Part shown: piece by piece, positions 1 to 5,664 of the stretch
How the letters are laid out: each line of letters opens with the position of its first letter
How positions within the stretch are numbered: position 1 is the first letter of the stretch
NCBI GenBank assembly: GCA_949747725.1
Contig: CATKFJ010000236.1
Location: forward strand, 1 to 5,845
DNA length: 5,845 bases
From: an uncultured bacterium
GTDB taxonomy: Bacteria; Bacillota; Clostridia; Christensenellales; Pumilibacteraceae
Reading direction: 5' to 3'
Position numbers and translations under genes: made by a program
The notes under the pieces: generated by a model
Database searches by the model: none
Told to the model about the DNA's origin: nothing
What the model saw: only the letters and a program-made list of their open reading frames with translations

Positions 1-1068
1 GAGATACGCATTGGGAACGAACAGTTCGGCGGTATATCCGCCGTCGTCGGTATTTCCGGCGGCGAGCGTAGTACCGCGACCGAGTTTGACCGCATACACG
101 GCGCGTTCGGCATAATCGGGCGTTGTCTGTATTTTATACATGCCGCGGCGGAACTCGTAATATTCTATCCTGCCGTCAGGGAAAACACACAGTTTTTTGG
201 CGCCGTCAGTCGAAGTTTTCGCTTTCCCGTCGACGTCGAAAAAGACCTCTATCCTCTCGCCCGCACTCACACGCACGTCCTCCGAAGCGTCGAAAGCCAA
301 ATACAATCCGTCGCTCCTTCGCACCGTTTTTACGTAAATGCTCTCCAAACCGCGAAGTCCGCCGAGTATAGTTCGTGTAACGTCAGTATACATCTCGTCT
401 GAAATATCGCCGTCGACGCCGTTCACCGTTTTCTGCCCGTAACTCGATATCACCGAAACGGTCTTTGCTATTTTCGATCCGCCCGAAAGCGTCGCCGAAA
501 ACCGCATAACGTATACGCCGATACGGTCGACGAAAAATTTACCGCCTATTACGTTGACATCGCGTCCTGTGGGATCCGTCACTTCGACATGGACGGCTAT
601 TTCCTTATTTTCTTCCGACACGGTACATACGGGGATATCGTACAGCTCGCCTTCCGTTACCGACGATTTATGATCGCCTATTTCTATCCGAGGTTTGTCG
701 GCGGCGGCACGCACGGTCAGTATTTGGCGTTTTTCCGCCGTATTGCCCGATCTATCCGTCGCATAGTAAACGATCTCGTATTCGCCGCTCTCGTGCGGAA
801 CGAATTTTCCGTCGATAACGCCTATCTGTTTACCGGACGGCGCAAATACTTCGATAACGACGGGAACTTCGCCGTCCTCATCGTCGACAGCCCGAGCGGA
901 ATTTATCTTTACTTCGTCTTCTACGTAACCGACAAACTGTTCCGCCGGCGTTATGACGGGCGGCGTTACATCGCGTTTAACGCCGTTACCGTCCGAACCG
1001 CACGCAAAAAGCGCCATAGCCAAACAGATAGCAAACAAGATCGGTATTAATCTTTTTGTCCGCGTCAT
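1..1068 (-). CDS. Surface lipoprotein with Ig-like domains and a CBM9/DOMON-like domain (C-terminus outside window)
   Basis: The frame is open from an ATG at 1068 to the left edge: 356 codons and no stop. GGAG at 1074-1077 lies 5 nt upstream, which fixes the start. Residues 1-23 are a lipoprotein signal: basic MTRTKR, a hydrophobic core, then lipobox LFAC with C23 as the predicted lipidated cysteine, so the protein should be anchored on the outer face of the membrane. Residues about 34-119 form an Ig/HYR-like beta domain ending in ATDRSGNTAEKRQILTV. Residues about 125-207 look like a second, diverged one. Residues about 215-356 resemble a CBM9/DOMON-type carbohydrate-binding domain: DGDISDEMYTD, then DGLYLAFDASEDV, RIEVFFDVDG, and GYTAELFVP at the edge. 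I infer polysaccharide binding, perhaps with more domains beyond the window. The divergent AraC gene fits a saccharide-response role. The fold assignment is from motif memory, not a search. Confidence 0.88.
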   Translation of the reverse strand, partial: MTRTKRLIPILFAICLAMALFACGSDGNGVKRDVTPPVITPAEQFVGYVEDEVKINSARAVDDEDGEVPVVIEVFAPSGKQIGVIDGKFVPHESGEYEIVYYATDRSGNTAEKRQILTVRAAADKPRIEIGDHKSSVTEGELYDIPVCTVSEENKEIAVHVEVTDPTGRDVNVIGGKFFVDRIGVYVMRFSATLSGGSKIAKTVSVISSYGQKTVNGVDGDISDEMYTDVTRTILGGLRGLESIYVKTVRRSDGLYLAFDASEDVRVSAGERIEVFFDVDGKAKTSTDGAKKLCVFPDGRIEYYEFRRGMYKIQTTPDYAERAVYAVKLGRGTTLAAGNTDDGGYTAELFVPNAYL

Positions 1069-1097
1069 ATTTTCTCCGTACAACTGTGATTTTCTAC

Positions 1098-1106
1098 ATT
1101 ATAACA
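1098..1106 (-). promoter_or_regulatory. Extended -10 promoter of the lipoprotein gene
   Basis: Read on the minus strand this is TGTTATAAT, a perfect extended -10 (TG-N-TATAAT). It predicts a start of transcription near 1091 and a leader of about 22 nt that includes the GGAG site. The -35 position (17 nt spacer) reads AATACA, a poor match, which suggests that an activator is needed. A second, weaker possibility is TATACA-N17-TACAAT at 1152-1124 on the same strand. Confidence 0.55.
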
Positions 1107-1121
1107 TTACAAAACCGCGGT

Positions 1122-1150
1122 GTATTGTACCGTATTTCGCGCGTATTGTA
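1122..1150. promoter_or_regulatory. Phased direct repeats, candidate AraC-type activator site
   Basis: GTATTGTA occurs at 1122-1129 and again at 1143-1150, a period of 21 bp. A third GTATT lies between them at 1132-1136, so the GTATT cores fall at 10 and 11 bp steps, on one face of the helix. The block covers about -31 to -59 relative to the predicted lipoprotein start. That is where AraC-family proteins, which bind two half-sites about 21 bp apart, usually contact a promoter with a weak -35. Assigning it to the neighbouring AraC protein is inference. The repeats also resemble TACAAT -10 boxes on the minus strand. Confidence 0.4.
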
Positions 1151-1191
1151 TAATATTCCGTAATTACTATATACGATTTTAAATAAATATA

Positions 1192-1220
1192 TTGATAAAT
1201 TCCGACAAATACGCTATAAT
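1192..1220 (+). promoter_or_regulatory. Sigma-A-type promoter of the AraC regulator gene
   Basis: TTGATA at 1192-1197, a 17 bp spacer and a perfect TATAAT at 1215-1220 make a near-consensus housekeeping promoter. It predicts transcription from about 1227 and a leader of about 85 nt before the ATG at 1312. Because the TTG of the -35 is the first possible start in the open frame, the promoter itself shows that translation cannot begin there. Confidence 0.75.
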
Positions 1221-1245
1221 ACTACACAAACGGATAATATTATGC

Positions 1246-1305
1246 GATTTTACGGGATCGATATCCTGTATACCGCAAATACAAACATTATACCGTTGTA
1301 AAATC
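1246..1305 (+). repeat. Long-range inverted repeat in the regulator's leader
   Basis: GATTTTAC at 1246-1253 is the reverse complement of GTAAAATC at 1298-1305, with 44 nt between them. GG at 1254-1255 could also pair with CC at 1293-1294 across a small bulge. Both arms lie in the predicted leader, and the second ends 6 nt before the start codon, so the paired form could limit ribosome access. The arms are AT-rich and the loop is long, so chance is possible. No known riboswitch was recognised. Confidence 0.3.
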
Positions 1306-1311
1306 ATAGAT

Positions 1312-2250
1312 ATGGAAAAATCTATCCCCGACGCGTTGCCGCTCGCGCAAAAACCGATATGGTTCTACGACGACTGTTTCCCGAAAACAGCCGCGTTAAA
1401 GCTAACGAGCGTATTTCTGCACAGAAACTATGTAATGGATATGCACACGCACGACTTTTTCGAACTCAATGTGACTATAGGCGGCAGCGGCGCGCATTAT
1501 GCCAACGACAAATGTTACGAGATCAACGCGGGCGACGTCGTAATCGTTCCGCCGGAATGTTATCACGGTTATTATCAGACTTCGGAGCTAAACGTGTTCC
1601 ACGTTCTGCTGCACAAAAACTATTTTCTCAAATATGCCGGCGATCTCAACACGCTGTCGGCTTTTCGCATACTGTTCAACGAAACAACGCCGTCCGCCAA
1701 GCGTACTGTACCTGTGTTTCATATAGACGGAGAACCGTACGACAGAATACTCAATCTTTTATGGCAGTTGGATGAGTTAGAACGCAGGACAAATCTTTCC
1801 GCCGAACGCAGCGACTATCTTCTTTCGTACTCGCTTACTTTCGCGCTTATAGTTCTGCTTTGCAAAGAATACACGCGCCGTTACGTTTCCGAAGACAGAT
1901 CGGGCGATACCGGAGTGATAGCCGCATCCGAGTACATCCATAAAAATTACGCGCAAAAAATAACACTCGATGAATTATGCAACGTCGGCATGATGAGTAA
2001 AACAGTGCTGTGCGAAAAATTCAAACAGTATTACGGCTTTACTCCGCTCGAATACGTCAACAAATACCGCATACTTGTAGCAAAAAACATGATAATCGAA
2101 ACTAATAAAAGCATAACCGAAATAGCTCAGGAAACGGGCTTCTTCGACGCGTCGCATTTTCTTAAAACGTACAGAAAATACGAGAATGTCAATCCTACTG
2201 ACCTGCGCACCGATCTTTTGAACTCCCTTAACAGAAACAGAACGCGGTAA
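1312..2250 (+). CDS. AraC-family transcriptional regulator (cupin plus double HTH)
   Basis: This 312-residue protein has the usual AraC/XylS two-part layout and length. Residues about 35-100 are an AraC-type cupin effector domain, with M44-HTHDFFEL-52 (H45, H47, E51), the INAGDVVIVPPECYHGY strand-turn and H85. Residues about 201-300 are the DNA-binding domain. The first HTH is about 216-237 (ITLDELCNVGMMSKTVLCEKF) and the second about 265-290 (SITEIAQETGFFDASHFLKT), ending in NPTDLR, a variant of the usual TP..YR ending. The ATG at 1312 is chosen because the promoter at 1192-1220 lies inside the longer open frame and no in-frame ATG, GTG or TTG lies between. No Shine-Dalgarno is evident. The gene diverges from the lipoprotein gene and probably controls it in response to a small ligand, perhaps a sugar (inference). 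Ligand unknown. Confidence 0.94.
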   Translation: MEKSIPDALPLAQKPIWFYDDCFPKTAALKLTSVFLHRNYVMDMHTHDFFELNVTIGGSGAHYANDKCYEINAGDVVIVPPECYHGYYQTSELNVFHVLLHKNYFLKYAGDLNTLSAFRILFNETTPSAKRTVPVFHIDGEPYDRILNLLWQLDELERRTNLSAERSDYLLSYSLTFALIVLLCKEYTRRYVSEDRSGDTGVIAASEYIHKNYAQKITLDELCNVGMMSKTVLCEKFKQYYGFTPLEYVNKYRILVAKNMIIETNKSITEIAQETGFFDASHFLKTYRKYENVNPTDLRTDLLNSLNRNRTR

Positions 2251-2408
2251 AACCGCGATAAGTTATAATATGACGGGGCTGACGCCTATCTTCTCGGACA
2301 TTTTCGCTTCGCCCGTAAGTTACGCCGCAAGCGGCAGGGATTCCGCCGCATTTGCCGCCGCCGCAAACGATAAAGCAAACCGACAACATATTTACTTTTC
2401 GACGGTGA

Positions 2409-2437
2409 CGCCTGCAAAGCAAGCGGTTTACTTCTTT
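2409..2437 (+). terminator. Weak candidate terminator after the AraC gene
   Basis: The region 2251-2495 between the convergent AraC and flippase genes has no strong terminator. The best candidate is a 7-position stem, CGCCTGC/GCAAGCG, with one C-A mismatch and an AAA loop at 2409-2425, followed by a broken T tract to 2437. A second hairpin, CGCGGT-AAA-ACCGCG at 2243-2257, spans the AraC stop codon. It has a loose T-rich tail only when read on the minus strand. Neither is convincing. Confidence 0.22.
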
Positions 2438-2495
2438 AATAATTTATGTATTGCCCCACTCCGTTTGTCAGGCAAAATTTATTGTGTGAACGATT

Positions 2496-4118
2496 TTAAT
2501 TATTCGCTATATCGTCGATATTCTTTTTATGTCTTAACGCTTTAAGCGCATTTACGTCGAACGCGCCTGTCAGTATTACGCCGGCGGCATAGACAGCAAC
2601 GAACACCGCCGCCGATATGACTGTCTGCCACAGATACGGTATTGCCGTCGATTTTAACGCAACGGTCATGCCGAAAAACGCCGCGGCGCCTATCAGCGAA
2701 ACGCTCAACGGTTTTACTACCGCGTCCGACGCGTTAAGCCCTATCGGCGCGCACTTATACGCGCACCGTGCAGACAACACCGCGGCAACGGCATAGCACG
2801 CCGCCGTTGCTCCGGCGGCGCCAACTATCCCGAAAATACGCACGAGTACGGGCGTAAGTCCTACCTTTACGCACGCGCCTATTACGAGGTTTATAACGGG
2901 CTTATGCGCTTTATTATAACCTTGGAGCACTGTAGTGGATAACTGAAGCACGCCTATATAAAACACCGATATAGACTGCACTCGCAAAAGCTGCGCGGCT
3001 GTTTCGAGCTGTTCTTCCGTCAAACCTTTGGAATACAATGCTCGGCACACTCTGTCGGGAAACAACAAAAACGCAAGCGTGACGGGGATAACGAAAAGCA
3101 TTATCCACTTTGCCGCGGCGCGCGTGGATTCGGACGTGTCCGCGCCGCGTTCTACCGCTGACGTAAGCGTGGGTAAAAACGCGATAGCCACGGACAGCGC
3201 GACTACAGTAGGCATGTTTATAAGCGTGCCTACAGGTCCTACGAACAGTCCGAACAACGCCGTGGCATTTCCGCGCGTTGCTCCGCCGTAGATCAATAAA
3301 TTTATAACGAGCGCCGAGTCTATCATTTGCGTGATAGGCAGAACGAGCGCGCCGAGCGTGACGGACAGCGCAAAAGAGTACAACTCTTTTAAAAGTATTT
3401 TATCGGAAACGTCATTGGGCGAAACTGAAAACTCGGACGCCGTTTCGGCAGGCAAACGTTCGAGCGCAATATACCGCACGCGTTTACGCATAACGATAAA
3501 ATATCTGATACACAGATACGCGAGCGCGATAAACTCGCCCGTCGTCACGCCTATAAGCGCTCCTGCAACGGCGTACTTAACGCCGTAAGCGAGCAGTCTG
3601 CGACTGAGATAAAGCCCGAGTACAAGCTTGATTATTTGTTCTATCAGCTGACTGACGCCGCTCGGCAACATCTGCGATTTGCCCTGGAAGTATCCGCGCA
3701 GAACGTTGATACCGCCTGCAAACAGCAGCGACGGACACAACGCGATATAGCAAACAGCCGCGTCGGTATTGCCCTGTACGCCCGAAATTACGTTGCGCAA
3801 CAGCGCTACGCCGCCGGCGCTTATAAGCGACACCGACAATAACGGCAACAGCGCCACACGCACCGTTCGCCGCGCAGCAACGTCGTTACCCACCGCTGTG
3901 TATTTCGCGACCACGCGCGATACAGCCGACGTTATTCCGCCGCCGCAGATACTCAACAGCACGGTATATAACGGGAAAACCATTTGGTACAGTCCCATGC
4001 CTTCCGCGCCGACTATGTTGGTAAGCGGCACTCGGTAAAGCGCGCCTATGAGCTTTGCGACGATTCCTATAAACGCGAGCGCTATCGCGCCGCGTCCGAA
4101 CGATTTACTGCCTTTCAC
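2496..4118 (-). CDS. MOP-superfamily polysaccharide/lipid II flippase (SpoVB/YtgP-MurJ type)
   Basis: The 540-residue protein carries about 14 hydrophobic helices, the count of the Wzx/MurJ (Polysacc_synt) group of the MOP superfamily. Such proteins flip lipid-linked saccharides, such as lipid II or polysaccharide units, across the cytoplasmic membrane. The N-terminus is diagnostic: KSFGRGAIALAFIGIVAKLIGALYRVPLTN region (residues 5-34), then GAEGMGLYQMVFPLY (37-51) and GGGITSAVSR. Length and these motifs fit the Bacillus SpoVB/YtgP branch better than Gram-negative MurJ, but substrate cannot be told from sequence. I chose the GTG at 4118 because family members begin just before the KSF-KGA motif. 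Upstream starts (ATG 4181, TTG 4214) would translate AT-rich, promoter-like DNA. No Shine-Dalgarno is visible. It converges with the AraC gene and diverges from the kinase gene. Confidence 0.93.
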   Translation of the reverse strand: MKGSKSFGRGAIALAFIGIVAKLIGALYRVPLTNIVGAEGMGLYQMVFPLYTVLLSICGGGITSAVSRVVAKYTAVGNDVAARRTVRVALLPLLSVSLISAGGVALLRNVISGVQGNTDAAVCYIALCPSLLFAGGINVLRGYFQGKSQMLPSGVSQLIEQIIKLVLGLYLSRRLLAYGVKYAVAGALIGVTTGEFIALAYLCIRYFIVMRKRVRYIALERLPAETASEFSVSPNDVSDKILLKELYSFALSVTLGALVLPITQMIDSALVINLLIYGGATRGNATALFGLFVGPVGTLINMPTVVALSVAIAFLPTLTSAVERGADTSESTRAAAKWIMLFVIPVTLAFLLFPDRVCRALYSKGLTEEQLETAAQLLRVQSISVFYIGVLQLSTTVLQGYNKAHKPVINLVIGACVKVGLTPVLVRIFGIVGAAGATAACYAVAAVLSARCAYKCAPIGLNASDAVVKPLSVSLIGAAAFFGMTVALKSTAIPYLWQTVISAAVFVAVYAAGVILTGAFDVNALKALRHKKNIDDIANN

Positions 4119-4129
4119 TCGGTTAGTAT

Positions 4130-4143
4130 GTATTATATAATAC
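4130..4143 (-). promoter_or_regulatory. Perfect 14-bp palindrome with a -10-like box before the flippase gene
   Basis: GTATTATATAATAC is a perfect palindrome. On the minus strand it contains TATAAT (4137-4132), whose predicted start of transcription would be only about 6 nt before the GTG at 4118. No matching -35 is seen. It could be a -10 element, a small operator, or an AT-rich coincidence. A further TATAAT lies at 4152-4147, also without a -35. Confidence 0.3.
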
Positions 4144-4238
4144 TTAATTATAAATCCGCGCGGTTTTCCGTGCGCAGACATGCCGAACCGCGCCGTATTC
4201 GCGATATTCGACAATTCCCTATTACAATTACATAACCC

Positions 4239-4267
4239 TTGACAAAAGTCGGATATAAGTATATAAT
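4239..4267 (+). promoter_or_regulatory. Perfect consensus sigma-A promoter of the kinase gene
   Basis: TTGACA at 4239-4244, exactly 17 bp, then TATAAT at 4262-4267. Both hexamers and the spacing are consensus. Transcription should begin near 4274, leaving a leader of about 22 nt. A promoter this strong usually implies either high basal expression or control by a repressor; see the overlapping inverted repeat. Confidence 0.85.
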
Positions 4268-4289
4268 TAAACGGTAAGGGATTTAATTA
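4264..4289. repeat. Inverted repeat over the kinase -10 and start site, possible operator
   Basis: TAATTAAA at 4264-4271 and TTTAATTA at 4282-4289 are perfect 8-bp inverted arms around a 10-bp spacer. The arm centres are 18 bp apart, close to two helical turns. The left arm overlaps the -10 hexamer and the spacer holds the predicted start of transcription and the only SD-like sequence (GGTAAGGG, 4273-4280). This is where a dimeric repressor would sit. Because the arms contain only A and T, chance remains possible. Confidence 0.35.
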
Positions 4290-4295
4290 CTTATC

Positions 4296-5312
4296 ATGCA
4301 TGATCCACGCGATATAAAATCAATATGTTTAAACTGTTTCGGCACGCTCGATCCGCGTACGCATATTTGCACGCGTTGCGGCAAGCGCGCTGCCGACGAT
4401 CAGTCACCGCTCGGCGCATTGCCGTTAAGAACGCTGCTCTCCGGCAGATATCTGATAGGCATGCCGCTCGGTCGCGGCGGTTTCGGCATTACGTACAAAG
4501 CCTACGACGTGCTCACATGCACATGTGTCGCAATAAAAGAATTCTTGCCTAAAGGCTATTGCAAACGCGCGCCGTACGCGACCGCCGTCGATATCGGCGA
4601 CGCCGAAAACAGCAAGGCGTTCAATTATTGGTTGACTGCGTTCATTCAGGAAGCAAAAGTTCTTACTTCGATCAAGCATCTCGACGGAATAGTTAATATC
4701 TACGACTTTTTCCTGACCAACAATACGGCATATATAGTAATGGAATATCTTAACGGCATGAGCCTGCACCGCTTTATAAACGGCAGGGGCGGCAAACTCC
4801 ATATGGCAGAAACGCTCAATATCATGCGGCCCGTACTCGAAACGTTGCACAGACTGCACCAGCACGGCGTGATACACAAAGATATTTCGTCCGAAAACAT
4901 TCAGATAGAAGACTATAAAGCTATCAAGATCATCGATTTCGGCGCGGCGTCGATCTACACGCAAAACATAAAAAAGCCGTTCGTTGTACTCAAAAAAGGC
5001 TACTCGCCTATCGAGCTGTACACTCAGGGCGGAACGCAAGGACCTTGGACGGATATATACGAGATAGGCGCGACTATTTACACGTGCCTTATCGGTTCGC
5101 CGCCGCCCGAGGCTACGGAACGCCGACTTAACGACAAGATCGTACCGCCGTCGGCGCTCGGCGTAAATATCCAGCCCGTGCGCGAAAAATCGCTTATGAA
5201 AGCGTTGGCTATCTATCCCAAAGACAGGTATTCTAATATTGCCGAATTCCAACAGATGTTTTACGGCGAATTTATGCCCAATACGACGGTACACACAAAA
5301 CCGACGATCTGA
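4296..5312 (+). CDS. Serine/threonine protein kinase with N-terminal zinc ribbon
   Basis: This 338-residue protein should phosphorylate Ser/Thr on protein targets. Residues 11-28 form a zinc ribbon with two CxxC pairs (C11, C14, C25, C28). The Hanks-type kinase domain covers about 52-325: glycine loop GRGGFGITY (59-67), VAIKE with ATP-binding K81, alpha-C E119, hinge VMEYLNG (148-154), catalytic loop HKDISSEN (194-201, D196, N201), DFG (214-216), GYSPIE (235-240, APE equivalent), WTDIYEIG (251-258) and the closing R311. All catalytic residues are present, so it looks active. HRD reads HKD. Only about 14 residues follow the domain. There is no transmembrane helix, FHA, PASTA or repeat domain, so it is predicted cytoplasmic. 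The ATG at 4296 is the first possible start after an in-frame stop at 4284; the SD-like TAAGGG is about 15 nt away, farther than usual. Substrates are unknown. Confidence 0.95.
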   Translation: MHDPRDIKSICLNCFGTLDPRTHICTRCGKRAADDQSPLGALPLRTLLSGRYLIGMPLGRGGFGITYKAYDVLTCTCVAIKEFLPKGYCKRAPYATAVDIGDAENSKAFNYWLTAFIQEAKVLTSIKHLDGIVNIYDFFLTNNTAYIVMEYLNGMSLHRFINGRGGKLHMAETLNIMRPVLETLHRLHQHGVIHKDISSENIQIEDYKAIKIIDFGAASIYTQNIKKPFVVLKKGYSPIELYTQGGTQGPWTDIYEIGATIYTCLIGSPPPEATERRLNDKIVPPSALGVNIQPVREKSLMKALAIYPKDRYSNIAEFQQMFYGEFMPNTTVHTKPTI

Positions 5313-5333
5313 TCGGTTCAACAACAATATTAT

Positions 5334-5377
5334 AAACTCAAAAAAAGCAAGCGAGTTCGCTTGCTTTTTTTGAGTTT
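5334..5377. terminator. Strong bidirectional intrinsic terminator
   Basis: A perfect 20-bp inverted repeat (5334-5353 with 5358-5377) closes on a 4-nt loop, AGTT. Its core is GCAAGCG/CGCTTGC, flanked by seven A on the left and seven T on the right. It therefore gives a GC stem followed by a U tract on either strand. It lies 21 nt after the kinase stop and 64 nt after the end of the convergent small gene, and should end both transcripts. Confidence 0.93.
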
Positions 5378-5441
5378 CGGATCGTTTATAACAACCGTCC
5401 GCTAATTATTCTAAACTTGCGTTTCCTTTGATCGGGCGTAA

Positions 5442-5651
5442 TTACGTCGGTTTTACGTTGCGTGACCTCAGTTTACTAAAACTGCGCACGCTCGAAATCT
5501 CGTCGCTCCACACGCTTGCGAACGTGATCCCGATAATGGCTATTATTCCGATAATAGCGGCGAGAACTATGCAGGTTATTTTGACCCACAGCTTACACTT
5601 TTTCTTTTTGGGTTCGGTCGTTTCGACCTCGACCGCTTCCGTGTTTTCCAT
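5442..5651 (-). CDS. Small single-pass membrane protein, possibly an N-terminal gene remnant
   Basis: A 69-residue open frame with a good ribosome binding site, AAGGAG at 5659-5664, 7 nt before the ATG. Residues 1-14 are acidic (five E). Residues 15-20 are basic (KKKKCK). Residues about 22-47 form one transmembrane helix rich in Ile, Ala and Gly. The tail (VWSDEISSVRSFSKLRSRN) should lie outside the cell. From memory, this anchor followed by an S..SF.KLR.RN-like stretch recalls the start of clostridial membrane-anchored linear-amide C-N hydrolase/C45-type proteins, which are several times longer. Here a TAA comes straight after, then the terminator, so the gene may be truncated. That resemblance is unverified. 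The alternative is a genuine small membrane protein of unknown function. Same strand as the partial gene upstream. Confidence 0.65.
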   Translation of the reverse strand: MENTEAVEVETTEPKKKKCKLWVKITCIVLAAIIGIIAIIGITFASVWSDEISSVRSFSKLRSRNVKPT

Positions 5652-5658
5652 ATATTTA

Positions 5659-5664
5659 CTCCTT
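5659..5664 (-). promoter_or_regulatory. Ribosome binding site of the small membrane protein
   Basis: AAGGAG on the minus strand, 7 nt from the ATG at 5651. It is the strongest Shine-Dalgarno in the window and the main reason to accept this short gene as translated, or as recently translated if it is a remnant. Confidence 0.7.

Noticed and set aside
589..1050. 153-codon plus-strand open frame
   Set aside because: It lies wholly inside the minus-strand lipoprotein gene, which has a lipobox, SD and domain motifs. The plus frame gives an Arg/Phe/Tyr-rich sequence with no domain.
1192..1311. 40-codon N-terminal extension of the AraC protein from TTG at 1192
   Set aside because: This TTG is part of the -35 hexamer of a near-consensus promoter, so it is not transcribed from that promoter. 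The extension has no AraC-family counterpart.
1069..1311. Riboswitch or tRNA in the divergent control region
   Set aside because: No cloverleaf, T-loop motif or known aptamer core was seen. Only simple repeats and promoters are supported.
1359..1775. 138-codon plus-strand frame inside the AraC gene
   Set aside because: Out-of-frame shadow of the regulator, Arg/Gln-rich with no motif.
2270..2545. 91-codon plus-strand frame in the convergent gap
   Set aside because: No SD, no domain, and its last 50 bases overlap the flippase C-terminus antisense. Kept only as a low-interest finding.
4119..4214. 32-residue N-terminal extension of the flippase from TTG at 4214
   Set aside because: No SD, AT-rich promoter-like DNA, and family members begin at the KSF-KGA motif just after 4118.
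4425..5327. 300-codon minus-strand open frame opposite the kinase
   Set aside because: Long by chance because of the kinase codon bias. The product is Arg/Tyr/Phe-rich with no recognisable motif, while the plus frame has every kinase motif.
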